Of a DNA stretch of 20,321 bases, positions 1-5,812 are shown piece by piece; within the stretch, counting starts at the first letter, position 1; each line of letters opens with the position of its first letter. A program made the position numbers and the translations under genes. Source of the stretch: an uncultured Lachnospiraceae bacterium. Its GTDB lineage: Bacteria > Bacillota > Clostridia > Lachnospirales > Lachnospiraceae. The notes under the pieces were generated by a model, which had not been told where the DNA came from, did not search any database, and worked only from the letters and a program-made list of their open reading frames with translations. Location of the stretch: positions 1-20,321 of the forward strand of contig CAKRNI010000019.1 in assembly GCA_934370915.1 (NCBI GenBank), read 5' to 3'.

Positions 1-25
1 AAAAAAATAAGCCGTAAATGGCTTA
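1..25 (-). terminator. Possible intrinsic terminator, minus orientation
   Basis: A 6-bp hairpin has arms TAAGCC (8-13) and GGCTTA (20-25) with a 6-nt loop. Read on the minus strand it is followed by a run of seven T (positions 7 to 1), the form of an intrinsic terminator for leftward transcription. No minus-strand gene is seen between here and rho, so either it stops antisense transcription from the rho leader or it serves a gene outside the window. The stem is short. Confidence 0.35.
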
Positions 26-119
26 AATAAAGGATTTGTATTAAAACACTAAAAAAAGAAGTGTAAAACTCCCGGGAACTGTGCAGATGCTTCGTATTCT
101 AAATCTGTAAAATTCCCTC

Positions 120-148
120 TTTTCATTTTAGAAAGTGTGCGTTATAAT
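120..148 (+). promoter_or_regulatory. Candidate sigma-A promoter of rho (distal)
   Basis: TTTTCA at 120-125 and a perfect TATAAT at 143-148 are separated by 17 bp. This would start transcription near 155 and give a leader of about 160 nt ahead of rho. A second -10-like hexamer, TATACT, lies at 153-158. Confidence 0.55.
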
Positions 149-158
149 GAGGTATACT

Positions 159-198
159 GATCCTCCGATATCGCTTAAAGGCGAGGATCCCGTCGGAG
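159..198 (+). other. Leader hairpins upstream of rho
   Basis: GATCCTC (159-165) pairs perfectly with GAGGATC (183-189). An overlapping alternative pairs CTCCG (163-167) with CGGAG (194-198), so the two folds exclude each other. This lies in the untranslated leader of rho and could take part in rho autoregulation, but it matches no named RNA class that I recognise. Confidence 0.4.
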
Positions 199-250
199 AA
201 GAGTTTCAAATCTAATGGTTCAGAAGCAGCCGGTCCGGAGACGGAGAGAC

Positions 251-259
251 TGCTATAAT
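251..259 (+). promoter_or_regulatory. Candidate extended -10 promoter of rho (proximal)
   Basis: TGCTATAAT fits the extended -10 pattern TGnTATAAT. No good -35 hexamer lies 17 bp upstream, as is common for extended -10 promoters. It would give a leader of about 50 nt before the rho start codon. Confidence 0.4.
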
Positions 260-316
260 CTTTTATGATTCCCAAAGAGACGATAAAACCGGAATAAGAA
301 TGAAGGAGTATCCATT

Positions 317-1915
317 ATGCGTGAAAAATTAGCGACATTACCGCTGACTCAGTTAAAGGAGCTGGCAAAAAGCCAGGGAATCAAGAATATCAGCGGCTTG
401 AGAAAAGCGGAATTGATTGACCGTCTCTGCGAGACGGCAGAAACACCGGCACAGGAGGCACCTGCGGAGGCAGCATCGCTTTCCGGAAATAGTGGGGAGA
501 CAGGGAGAACGTCTGCAGTACCGGAGCGCGCGGAACGTCAGGAACATGGAGTCCGCCGGGAGAGAACAGACCGATATGAGAGATCTGACCGTCAGGACCG
601 CGGCGACCGCCAGATGAGAAATGACCGTCAGAACAGCTATCAGAGCCGTCAGAACCAGAGTGGATCTCAGGAGATCCAGGGCATTCAGGAGAGCACAAGA
701 ACCTACCAGACCGGTTATCAGACACGAAACCAGAGCGCTCAGAATTACACTGCGGACCCGAAGACAGACCTTCAGGATCTCGACAGCGGTATCGAGGCAA
801 ACGGAATTCTGGAAGTGATGCCGGACGGCTTCGGATTTATCCGCTGCGAGAATTTCCTTCCGGGTGACAACGATGTCTATGTAGCGCCGTCACAGATCCG
901 CCGGTTCAATATGAAGACCGGTGATATTATCTGCGGAAGCCGCAGAGTGAAGTCCGCAACCGAGAAATTTGCGGCGCTCCTCTACGTGAAGACGATCAAC
1001 GGCTATCCGACAAGTGTCGTGGAACACCGCCCGAATTTTGAGGATCTCACCCCGATCTTCCCGAACCAGAGACTCAATCTGGAAGTAAGAGGCGGAAAAA
1101 ACACGACCGCTATGAGAGTCATGGACCTTCTCGCTCCCATCGGTAAAGGGCAGCGTGGTCTTATTGTGTCCCCGCCGAAAGCCGGTAAAACTACCTTATT
1201 AAAACAGGTGGCGAAAGCCGTTACAACAAACTATCCGGATATGCATATGATCATTCTTCTGATCGACGAGCGCCCGGAGGAAGTTACGGATATCAAAGAA
1301 TCGGTTGTGGGTCCCAATGTGGAGGTCATCTACTCCACCTTTGATGAGCTTCCGGAGCGCCACAAGCGTGTATCCGAGATGGTGATCGAGCGCGCGAGAC
1401 GTCTTGTGGAGCACGGACGCGACGTGATGATCCTTCTGGACAGTATTACCAGACTGGCGAGAGCCTACAACCTTGTTGTTCCGCCCAGCGGACGCACTCT
1501 TTCCGGCGGCCTTGATCCGGCAGCGCTGCATATGCCGAAGCGCTTCTTCGGTGCGGCGAGAAATATGCGGGAAGGCGGAAGTTTGACGATCCTCGCGACA
1601 GCCCTCGTCGATACCGGAAGCCGTATGGATGATGTGATCTACGAGGAATTTAAAGGTACCGGCAATATGGAGCTTGTGCTCGACAGAAAACTTTCCGAGA
1701 AGAGGATCTTCCCGGCTATCGATATCTTAAAGTCCGGCACAAGACGCGACGACCTCCTGCTTACAAGCGAGGAAGCGGAAGCTGTGGATATCGTCCGCAA
1801 GGCGACAAACTCCATGAAGGCAGAAGAGTCTGTGGAGAAGATCCTGGATATGTTTGCCCGCACAAGGACGAACAGAGAGTTCGTGGAAATGACGAAGAAG
1901 ACACGGTTTATATGA
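317..1915 (+). CDS. rho: Transcription termination factor Rho
   Basis: Hexameric RNA-dependent ATPase and translocase that releases RNA polymerase from untranslated transcripts. The 532 residues show a Rho N-terminal helical domain (about 1-40), a low-complexity insertion (about 41-160) rich in Arg, Asp and Gln with repeated DR/DRQ units, a cold-shock-type RNA-binding domain (about 162-235, containing GFGFIR), and the ATPase core. The core has Walker A PPKAGKTT (286-293), Walker B DVMILLDS (369-376), and the highly conserved [18 protein letters not shown] and [11 protein letters not shown] segments of the secondary RNA-binding channel. E. coli Rho is about 419 residues, so the extra length is the insertion. 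The start is ATG with AAGGAG 9 nt upstream. It is transcribed from its own leader, and iclR follows 141 bp later on the same strand. The identification is secure. Confidence 0.98.
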   Translation: MREKLATLPLTQLKELAKSQGIKNISGLRKAELIDRLCETAETPAQEAPAEAASLSGNSGETGRTSAVPERAERQEHGVRRERTDRYERSDRQDRGDRQMRNDRQNSYQSRQNQSGSQEIQGIQESTRTYQTGYQTRNQSAQNYTADPKTDLQDLDSGIEANGILEVMPDGFGFIRCENFLPGDNDVYVAPSQIRRFNMKTGDIICGSRRVKSATEKFAALLYVKTINGYPTSVVEHRPNFEDLTPIFPNQRLNLEVRGGKNTTAMRVMDLLAPIGKGQRGLIVSPPKAGKTTLLKQVAKAVTTNYPDMHMIILLIDERPEEVTDIKESVVGPNVEVIYSTFDELPERHKRVSEMVIERARRLVEHGRDVMILLDSITRLARAYNLVVPPSGRTLSGGLDPAALHMPKRFFGAARNMREGGSLTILATALVDTGSRMDDVIYEEFKGTGNMELVLDRKLSEKRIFPAIDILKSGTRRDDLLLTSEEAEAVDIVRKATNSMKAEESVEKILDMFARTRTNREFVEMTKKTRFI

Positions 1916-1973
1916 TCTGCAGTGAACTGCGCGGCAATCCTGCAGATTTGCCAAACAGGCACAAATTTGGAAA

Positions 1974-2005
1974 TTGCGCAGGAAACTGCAGTTATATCTG
2001 CGCAA
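1974..2005 (+). promoter_or_regulatory. Inverted repeat upstream of the IclR gene (possible operator)
   Basis: TTGCGCAG (1974-1981) and CTGCGCAA (1998-2005) are perfect 8-bp inverted arms separated by 16 bp, with a CTGCAG palindrome at 1986-1991 in the spacer. IclR regulators often act on their own promoter regions, so this could be an autoregulatory site. No strong sigma-A promoter is evident beside it. Confidence 0.35.
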
Positions 2006-2007
2006 AT

Positions 2008-2036
2008 ACCCGGCTGGCAGGAATGATCTGCCGGGT
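2008..2036 (+). other. Hairpin just upstream of the IclR ribosome site
   Basis: ACCC with GGGT and GGCAG (2016-2020) with CTGCC (2028-2032) stack into a 9-bp stem with a 4-nt bulge. Alternatively ACCCGGC (2008-2014) pairs with GCCGGGT (2030-2036). No T-run follows, so it is not a standard terminator. It may separate rho and iclR messages or influence iclR translation. Confidence 0.4.
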
Positions 2037-2056
2037 TAGATAGGAGAACAAGCAGA

Positions 2057-2833
2057 ATGGAAGAAGCAGGAAAAAATCCGATCCAGGTTGCGGAGCGCCT
2101 GTTCCAGGTGATCGAACGTCTGGCGGAAAATGGCCCTATGGGGATCATGGATCTGAGCGCTGAGCTCGGATTTCATAAGAGCACGACGCACCGCCTCGTG
2201 ACATCGCTCCAGTACATGGGCTATATCCGTCAGGACGAGGAATCCTTAAAATATGCGCTGTCCTTAAAATTTCTGGAGATCGGAAGCAAGATCCTGGAAC
2301 AGACGAATATGGCGTCCCTGATCCATCCGTCTCTGAAGAAGCTCTCAGAGCAGACGGGAGAGACGGTACATCTGGTCCGCAGAGAGGGAACGGAAGCTGT
2401 GTATATCGATAAAGTGGAGTCCACAGTCAGCTCGATCCGCATGGTGTCGAGAGTGGGGAGCCGGATTCCGTTATACTGTTCCGGTGTCGGCAAAGCGCTG
2501 CTTGCAGAATTGCCGGATTCTGAGATTGAAGATATCTGGAACAGTTCTGAGATTACCTCCCTGACACCATATACAGTGACGAGGCTGTCAGACCTCATGG
2601 AGCGGATCCGCGGGGTGCGGGAAGCCGGATACGCGATGGACGATGAGGAGAACGAGGAAGGTGTACGCTGTATTGCGGTCAGCATTCCGGACTATCATAA
2701 AGAGCCGGTCTATGCCCTCAGCATCTCTGCCCCTGTAAGCCGCATGACCGATGCCCGGATCGCGGAGCTTTCCGCAGATGTGCTGACGTTTAAAAAAGAG
2801 CTGGAGAAGACACTGGGATTTTCCAGAAGTTGA
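2057..2833 (+). CDS. IclR-family transcriptional regulator
   Basis: A 258-residue one-component DNA-binding regulator. The N-terminal winged helix-turn-helix (about 9-65) includes the recognition helix region HKSTTHRLVTSLQYMGYI. The IclR effector-binding domain (about 80-250) contains the family-typical stretches VHLVRREGTEAVYIDKVES and RIPLYCSGVGKALLA and the late GVRCIAVSIPD block. Length and layout match the family. The start ATG has TAGGAGAA 9-12 nt upstream. It follows rho on the same strand, but no catabolic gene is adjacent, so its ligand and targets cannot be inferred from context. The nearest divergent or convergent partners are the small-RNA cassette and a MATE transporter, neither a usual IclR target. 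Confidence 0.93.
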   Translation: MEEAGKNPIQVAERLFQVIERLAENGPMGIMDLSAELGFHKSTTHRLVTSLQYMGYIRQDEESLKYALSLKFLEIGSKILEQTNMASLIHPSLKKLSEQTGETVHLVRREGTEAVYIDKVESTVSSIRMVSRVGSRIPLYCSGVGKALLAELPDSEIEDIWNSSEITSLTPYTVTRLSDLMERIRGVREAGYAMDDEENEEGVRCIAVSIPDYHKEPVYALSISAPVSRMTDARIAELSADVLTFKKELEKTLGFSRS

Positions 2834-2860
2834 GAAAAATGGTGCAGGCAGCATATAGTT

Positions 2861-2910
2861 ACTGTACACAGGCAGGAATTTTCCGAACTGAAAATTCCGT
2901 ACAATACAGT
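2861..2910 (+). other. Nested inverted repeat downstream of the IclR gene
   Basis: A perfect 9-bp hairpin, GGAATTTTC (2875-2883) with GAAAATTCC (2890-2898) and loop CGAACT, sits inside outer arms ACTGTA (2861-2866) and TACAGT (2905-2910). No U-run follows, so it is not a classic intrinsic terminator. It may protect the iclR message 3' end. Confidence 0.4.
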
Positions 2911-2956
2911 GGTGGCAGTGGATTTTGCCGATTTGGAATAAACATATGTTGGGATA

Positions 2957-2985
2957 TTGCAAATAAAAAATACATATGATATAAT
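2957..2985 (+). promoter_or_regulatory. Promoter of the small antisense RNA
   Basis: TTGCAA (2957-2962), a 17-bp spacer and a perfect TATAAT (2980-2985) predict a start near 2992. No open reading frame of any size lies between this promoter and the terminator at 3031-3063, so it should make a short untranslated RNA. Confidence 0.75.
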
Positions 2986-2991
2986 GCCGTT

Positions 2992-3076
2992 AGGCAAAGA
3001 AAGTATCAGATTCAAAGGACAAAAAAGAATGAACCCCTCAGTACCGCTAATACTGAGGGGTTCTTCTTATTTTTTT
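2992..3076 (+). ncRNA. Candidate antitoxin small RNA of a type I system
   Basis: The RNA runs from a strong promoter to a strong intrinsic terminator, about 80 nt. Its 5' half carries a 22-nt segment (2999-3020) able to pair along its whole length, with two G-U wobbles, to the start region of the convergent toxin mRNA (3202 to 3181). Its 3' half is the terminator hairpin, fully complementary to the mRNA terminator because the same DNA is read on both strands. In the Enterococcus par system RNA II has this same plan (about 65 nt, shared terminator, direct repeats). The function is inferred. What is seen is the promoter, the repeat and the terminator. Confidence 0.7.
3031..3076. terminator. Bidirectional intrinsic terminator
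   Basis: A perfect 13-bp stem, GAACCCCTCAGTA (3031-3043) with TACTGAGGGGTTC (3051-3063), encloses a 7-nt loop CCGCTAA. On the + strand it is followed by a T-rich tract (3064-3076). On the minus strand it is followed by TTCTTTTTT, so it can end transcripts from both sides: the small RNA (and iclR read-through) and the toxin mRNA. Both loops contain a YUNR U-turn motif (CUAA on +, UUAG on -). Confidence 0.93.
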
Positions 3077-3078
3077 AT

Positions 3079-3096
3079 GGTGGATAAGAAACCACC
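3079..3096 (-). other. Small hairpin in the toxin mRNA 3' region
   Basis: GGTGG (3079-3083) and CCACC (3092-3096) form a 5-bp stem with an 8-nt loop between the toxin stop codon and the shared terminator. It may block 3' exonucleases or form part of the small-RNA interaction. Confidence 0.4.
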
Positions 3097-3110
3097 AGGC
3101 TAGTGTTGCC

Positions 3111-3197
3111 CTACTTGTCTCCGTCTAACCATTTGATGATGTAGTGGCAGGCTACACCAGCCGCACAGGAGACAAGAAACGAAAGTATCAAATTCAA
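3111..3197 (-). CDS. Small hydrophobic membrane peptide, candidate Fst-like type I toxin
   Basis: A 28-residue ORF starting at TTG. A perfect AGGAGGTG Shine-Dalgarno (3211-3204) precedes the TTG by 6 nt; an in-frame GTG at 3206 would add three residues but overlaps the Shine-Dalgarno. The peptide begins MNLILSFLVS, has a hydrophobic core rich in Ala, Val, Cys and Ile long enough for one membrane helix, and ends with the charged tail IIKWLDGDK. Fst-type toxins likewise have a single helix followed by a short polar tail. It has its own promoter, a roughly 210-nt transcript and an antisense RNA that would cover the start codon. It could instead be a harmless small membrane protein. The convergent RNA architecture is the main argument for a toxin. 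Confidence 0.75.
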   Translation of the reverse strand: MNLILSFLVSCAAGVACHYIIKWLDGDK

Positions 3198-3211
3198 AAG
3201 ACTCACCTCCT

Positions 3212-3223
3212 CCCGCTGCCGGG
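3212..3223 (-). other. 5' leader hairpin abutting the toxin Shine-Dalgarno
   Basis: CCCG (3212-3215) and CGGG (3220-3223) form a 4-bp GC stem with a 4-nt loop immediately upstream of the AGGAGGTG ribosome site on the minus-strand mRNA. Type I toxin mRNAs often carry 5' structures that limit translation. This one is short. Confidence 0.4.
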
Positions 3224-3316
3224 TATCGGTTGGACAACATAAATATTATACGGTAGAACCACAAATGAAACAAGATTACATAAAACTATATTTATTGCAA
3301 CTGTTCGGTATCGGTT
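3222..3316. repeat. 10-bp direct repeat flanking the toxin promoter
   Basis: GGTATCGGTT occurs at 3222-3231 and again at 3307-3316, one copy on each side of the minus-strand toxin promoter. It may be a protein-binding site or chance. Confidence 0.4.
3245..3273 (-). promoter_or_regulatory. Promoter of the toxin mRNA
   Basis: On the minus strand, TTGTTT (3273-3268), a 17-bp spacer and a perfect TATAAT (3250-3245) predict a start near 3238. The transcript would run about 210 nt to the shared terminator, close to the RNA I length of the par system. Confidence 0.65.
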
Positions 3317-3371
3317 ATTGTACACGGGCAAGGTTATTAACTCGGTACCTTCACAATTGCTGATTTTTACT

Positions 3372-3400
3372 TTGATTTTACATTCACCGTATTGTATAAT
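3372..3400 (+). promoter_or_regulatory. Promoter of the MATE gene
   Basis: TTGATT (3372-3377), a 17-bp spacer and a perfect TATAAT (3395-3400) place a start near 3407, giving a leader of about 70 nt before the MATE start codon. Confidence 0.7.
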
Positions 3401-3478
3401 AAACATAATAAGAATCGAGAATCATACACCGAAAAAATATTTTAAAAGATACTAAAAGCAGACACAGGAGTGATGAGA

Positions 3479-4858
3479 ATGCCGGAGAACGAAAAGACGA
3501 GATTTCAGAGATTCATGGGAGGAGGAAAACAAGGATACCAGATCGCGTTCCAGATGGCCTGGCCGGCGGTGATGGAGTCCTTTTTTATTGCCCTGGCCGG
3601 TATGGTGGACTCACTGATGGTGAGCTCTATCGGTGCCTATGCAGTGGCGGCAGTGGGCCTTACAACACAGCCGAAATTTATCGGTCTGTGCCTTTTTATT
3701 GCGCTGAACGTATCTGTATCAGCTCTGGTGGCAAGACGCCGCGGTGAGAAAGACCGGACCGGCGCGAATCAGGTTCTTCTGATCGCGATCATCTTTACGA
3801 TCGTTATGGGAATCGTGATCAGCGCGGCGGCTGTTATCTTTGCGGAACCGATTATCCGCTTCTGCGGTGCCAATGAGGACACCCAGGAGAGCGCAGTTCT
3901 GTATTTCAGGATCATCATGGGCGGCATGATCTTCAATATCATTTCCATGGCGATCAACGCCTCCCAGCGCGGTGCCGGAAACACGAAGATCGCCATGCGT
4001 ACCAACGTGACTTCCAATGTGGTCAATATGATCGGAAATTATCTCCTGATCCAGGGGCATCTTGGCTTTCCGGAGATGGGGATCGCGGGGGCGGCGCTGG
4101 CGACTGTATTTGGAACCGTGGTTGCCTGCATTATGAGTATCTGCTCCCTGATCCCGAAGGATAATTTTGTCAGTGTTCCCTACATTATAAAAGAACGTGT
4201 CCGTGTTACGCTTGAACCGGTGAAGAGTATGGCGAAGATCGCTTCCAGTGTTTTTATCGAGCAGGTGTTCATGCGGACCGGCTTCCTGCTGGTATCGATC
4301 ATGGCGGCGAGACTCGGCACCTCGGCTTACGCGGCACATCAGGTTGCCATGAATGTCATGAACCTGTCCTTCTCATTTGGCGACGGCATGCAGGTAGCCG
4401 CTGTGGCACTCTGCGGACGAAGCCTTGGGGAGAAGCGCCCGGATCAGGCTGTTATGTACGGAACGATCTGTCAGAGGATCGGAAACATGATCTCCATCGT
4501 GCTGTCGATCCTGTATCTGCTGTTAGGAAACTGGTATTTCCACCTGTACTTTGTCGAGGAGGATATTATCGCCATGGGTGCCCGGATCATGCAGGTCATG
4601 ACTGTGATCGTGCTGCTGCAGATCTCTCAGGTCATCTATATGGGATGTCTCAGGGGCGCGGGAGATGTCCTGTTTACCACCTGCGCGTCAACACTCAGTA
4701 TCACCATCGTCCGCCCATCCTGTGCGTATCTCTTCTGCTATGTGCTGGAGATCGGAGTTGTCGGTATCTGGCTCGGAATCGTGTGCGACCAGATCGTGAG
4801 AGTGTGTCTGACGAACTGGAGATTTAAGAGCGGAAAGTGGACGAAAATAAAGATATAA
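3479..4858 (+). CDS. MATE-family multidrug efflux transporter
   Basis: A 459-residue polytopic membrane protein with about 12 hydrophobic segments, the usual length for the family. Both MATE halves are recognisable: the N-terminal block AWPAVMESFFIALAGMVDSL and MVSSIGAYAVAAVGLTTQP, and the second-half block MAARLGTSAYAAHQVAMNVM. The family exports drugs or metabolites in exchange for Na+ or H+; the substrate here is unknown. The frame is open from a GTG at 3470, but AGGAG at 3466-3470 overlaps that codon. The ATG at 3479 sits 8 nt after AGGAG and is the better start. The gene stands alone with its own promoter and ends in a palindromic repeat and a terminator shared with the convergent ABC operon. 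Confidence 0.93.
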   Translation: MPENEKTRFQRFMGGGKQGYQIAFQMAWPAVMESFFIALAGMVDSLMVSSIGAYAVAAVGLTTQPKFIGLCLFIALNVSVSALVARRRGEKDRTGANQVLLIAIIFTIVMGIVISAAAVIFAEPIIRFCGANEDTQESAVLYFRIIMGGMIFNIISMAINASQRGAGNTKIAMRTNVTSNVVNMIGNYLLIQGHLGFPEMGIAGAALATVFGTVVACIMSICSLIPKDNFVSVPYIIKERVRVTLEPVKSMAKIASSVFIEQVFMRTGFLLVSIMAARLGTSAYAAHQVAMNVMNLSFSFGDGMQVAAVALCGRSLGEKRPDQAVMYGTICQRIGNMISIVLSILYLLLGNWYFHLYFVEEDIIAMGARIMQVMTVIVLLQISQVIYMGCLRGAGDVLFTTCASTLSITIVRPSCAYLFCYVLEIGVVGIWLGIVCDQIVRVCLTNWRFKSGKWTKIKI

Positions 4859-4861
4859 CGA

Positions 4862-4934
4862 GCAAACCGTCTGCGAAGCAGACAAACGAGCGCGAAGCGC
4901 GTGTTTGCGAGTGAGCGATTCGACTCAATGAGTC
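4862..4934. repeat. Palindromic intergenic repeat with GAA-loop hairpins
   Basis: Four nested or consecutive inverted repeats occur: GTCTGC-GAA-GCAGAC (4869-4883), GCGC-GAA-GCGC with flanking AAACG/TGTTT pairing (4884-4906), enclosing arms GCAAAC (4862-4867) and GTTTGC (4903-4908), and GACTC-AAT-GAGTC (4922-4934). The fold resembles a small cloverleaf. A related CGC-GAA-GCG hairpin lies at 12189-12225. It begins four bases after the MATE stop codon. Confidence 0.6.
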
Positions 4935-4951
4935 AATACCCCCAAAAAACT

Positions 4952-5012
4952 AAAAGAGCCATATGCCCCGAAACTTTTCAATCCAGTTCCGGCCGCATAC
5001 AGCTCTTTTTTA
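4952..5012. terminator. Bidirectional terminator between MATE and ABC genes
   Basis: AAAAGAGC (4952-4959) pairs with GCTCTTTT (5002-5009), extended by TATG/CATA and an imperfect CCGAAAC/GTTCCGG inner stem. T-runs follow on the + strand and A-runs precede it, so it fits termination in both directions for the convergent genes. Confidence 0.8.
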
Positions 5013-5038
5013 TTTACTTATTCAATTCAAGCAATGCA

Positions 5039-5812
5039 CTAGTTGCCGCACTCAATACTGATCGCGTTGAACATGTCAAGGATATCATCGACCTTCGTGT
5101 TCGCCTTTTCCTCACCTTTCTTATCCATGACTGCATGCCCCTGATGCATCATCAGAAGACGGTTTCCGTACTCTACAGCGAACCGGAGGTTATGTGTGAC
5201 CATAATGGTCGTCAGGTGCTTTTCTGCAACGATTTTTCCGGTCAGTTCCATAATAATATCTGCCGTCTTCGGGTCGAGGGCAGCCGTGTGCTCATCAAGA
5301 ATCAGAAATTCGATGGGAGTCATGGTTGACATTAAAAGAGCCATCGCCTGACGCTGTCCACCGGAGAGAACACCGACTTTTACACCCATCTTATCTTCAA
5401 GACCGAGACCGAGGATTTTTAACTGGTCGCGGTAGAAGTCAATGCGGGCCTTATTTGTTCCGGGGAGAAGATTGAACGGCTTTCCCTTATTGTCCGCGAG
5501 AGCCATATTCTCAAGGATCGTCATATTCGGACAGGTTCCCATCGCCGGGTGCTGGTAGACACGGCCGATGCGGCGCTGGCGCTTGTACTCCGGCATTTTT
5601 GTGATATCGGTTCCGCCCATGACGATGGTGCCGGAATCCACCGGAATGCTGCCGCAGATCAGGTTTAACATGGAAGTTTTACCGGATCCGTTGCTGCCGA
5701 CAACGGAAACAAACTCGCCGTCATCGATGCTGAGGTTGAAATCGTTAAAGAGGCACATTTCATTTACAGTGCCTGCGTTGTAATATTTACTGATGTTTTT
5801 TAACTCAAGCAT
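5039..5812 (-). CDS. trpZ: ABC transporter ATP-binding protein (predicted tryptophan uptake)
   Basis: A 257-residue cytoplasmic ATPase that powers uptake by the permease and lipoprotein encoded just upstream. Visible motifs are Walker A GSNGSGKT (39-46), the Q-loop glutamine (Q87), signature LSGGQRQ (149-155), Walker B FLILDE (169-174) and the H-loop histidine (H207). The start codon overlaps the permease stop by 8 nt, indicating translational coupling. A GGGGG ribosome site precedes it. It is the last gene of the T-box-controlled minus-strand operon and ends at a bidirectional terminator. Substrate assignment rests on the tryptophan specifier of the leader and on the family (TrpXYZ type), not on the ATPase itself. 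Confidence 0.85.
   Translation of the reverse strand: MLELKNISKYYNAGTVNEMCLFNDFNLSIDDGEFVSVVGSNGSGKTSMLNLICGSIPVDSGTIVMGGTDITKMPEYKRQRRIGRVYQHPAMGTCPNMTILENMALADNKGKPFNLLPGTNKARIDFYRDQLKILGLGLEDKMGVKVGVLSGGQRQAMALLMSTMTPIEFLILDEHTAALDPKTADIIMELTGKIVAEKHLTTIMVTHNLRFAVEYGNRLLMMHQGHAVMDKKGEEKANTKVDDILDMFNAISIECGN

Larger units (their letters stand above)
2999..3202. repeat. 22-bp direct repeat pair linking small RNA and toxin start
   Basis: Copies at 2999-3020 and 3181-3202 match at 20 of 22 positions; both differences are G in the first copy and A in the second. The first copy lies in the + strand small RNA. The second covers the minus-strand toxin start codon and the spacer after its Shine-Dalgarno. 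Because one copy is transcribed on each strand, the RNAs are complementary, and both differences become G-U wobbles rather than mismatches. Confidence 0.85.

Noticed and set aside
1639..2148. 169-codon minus-strand frame across the rho end and iclR start
   Set aside because: It overlaps two well-supported genes and shows no start signal.
3203..3406. Minus-strand 67-codon frame upstream of the small peptide
   Set aside because: No ribosome site, it contains the toxin promoter and most of the toxin mRNA leader, and its composition is AT-rich without family features.
4862..4934. tRNA or CRISPR at the cloverleaf-like palindrome
   Set aside because: There is no acceptor, anticodon or T-loop signature and no repeat-spacer periodicity; the stems are short palindromes with GAA loops.
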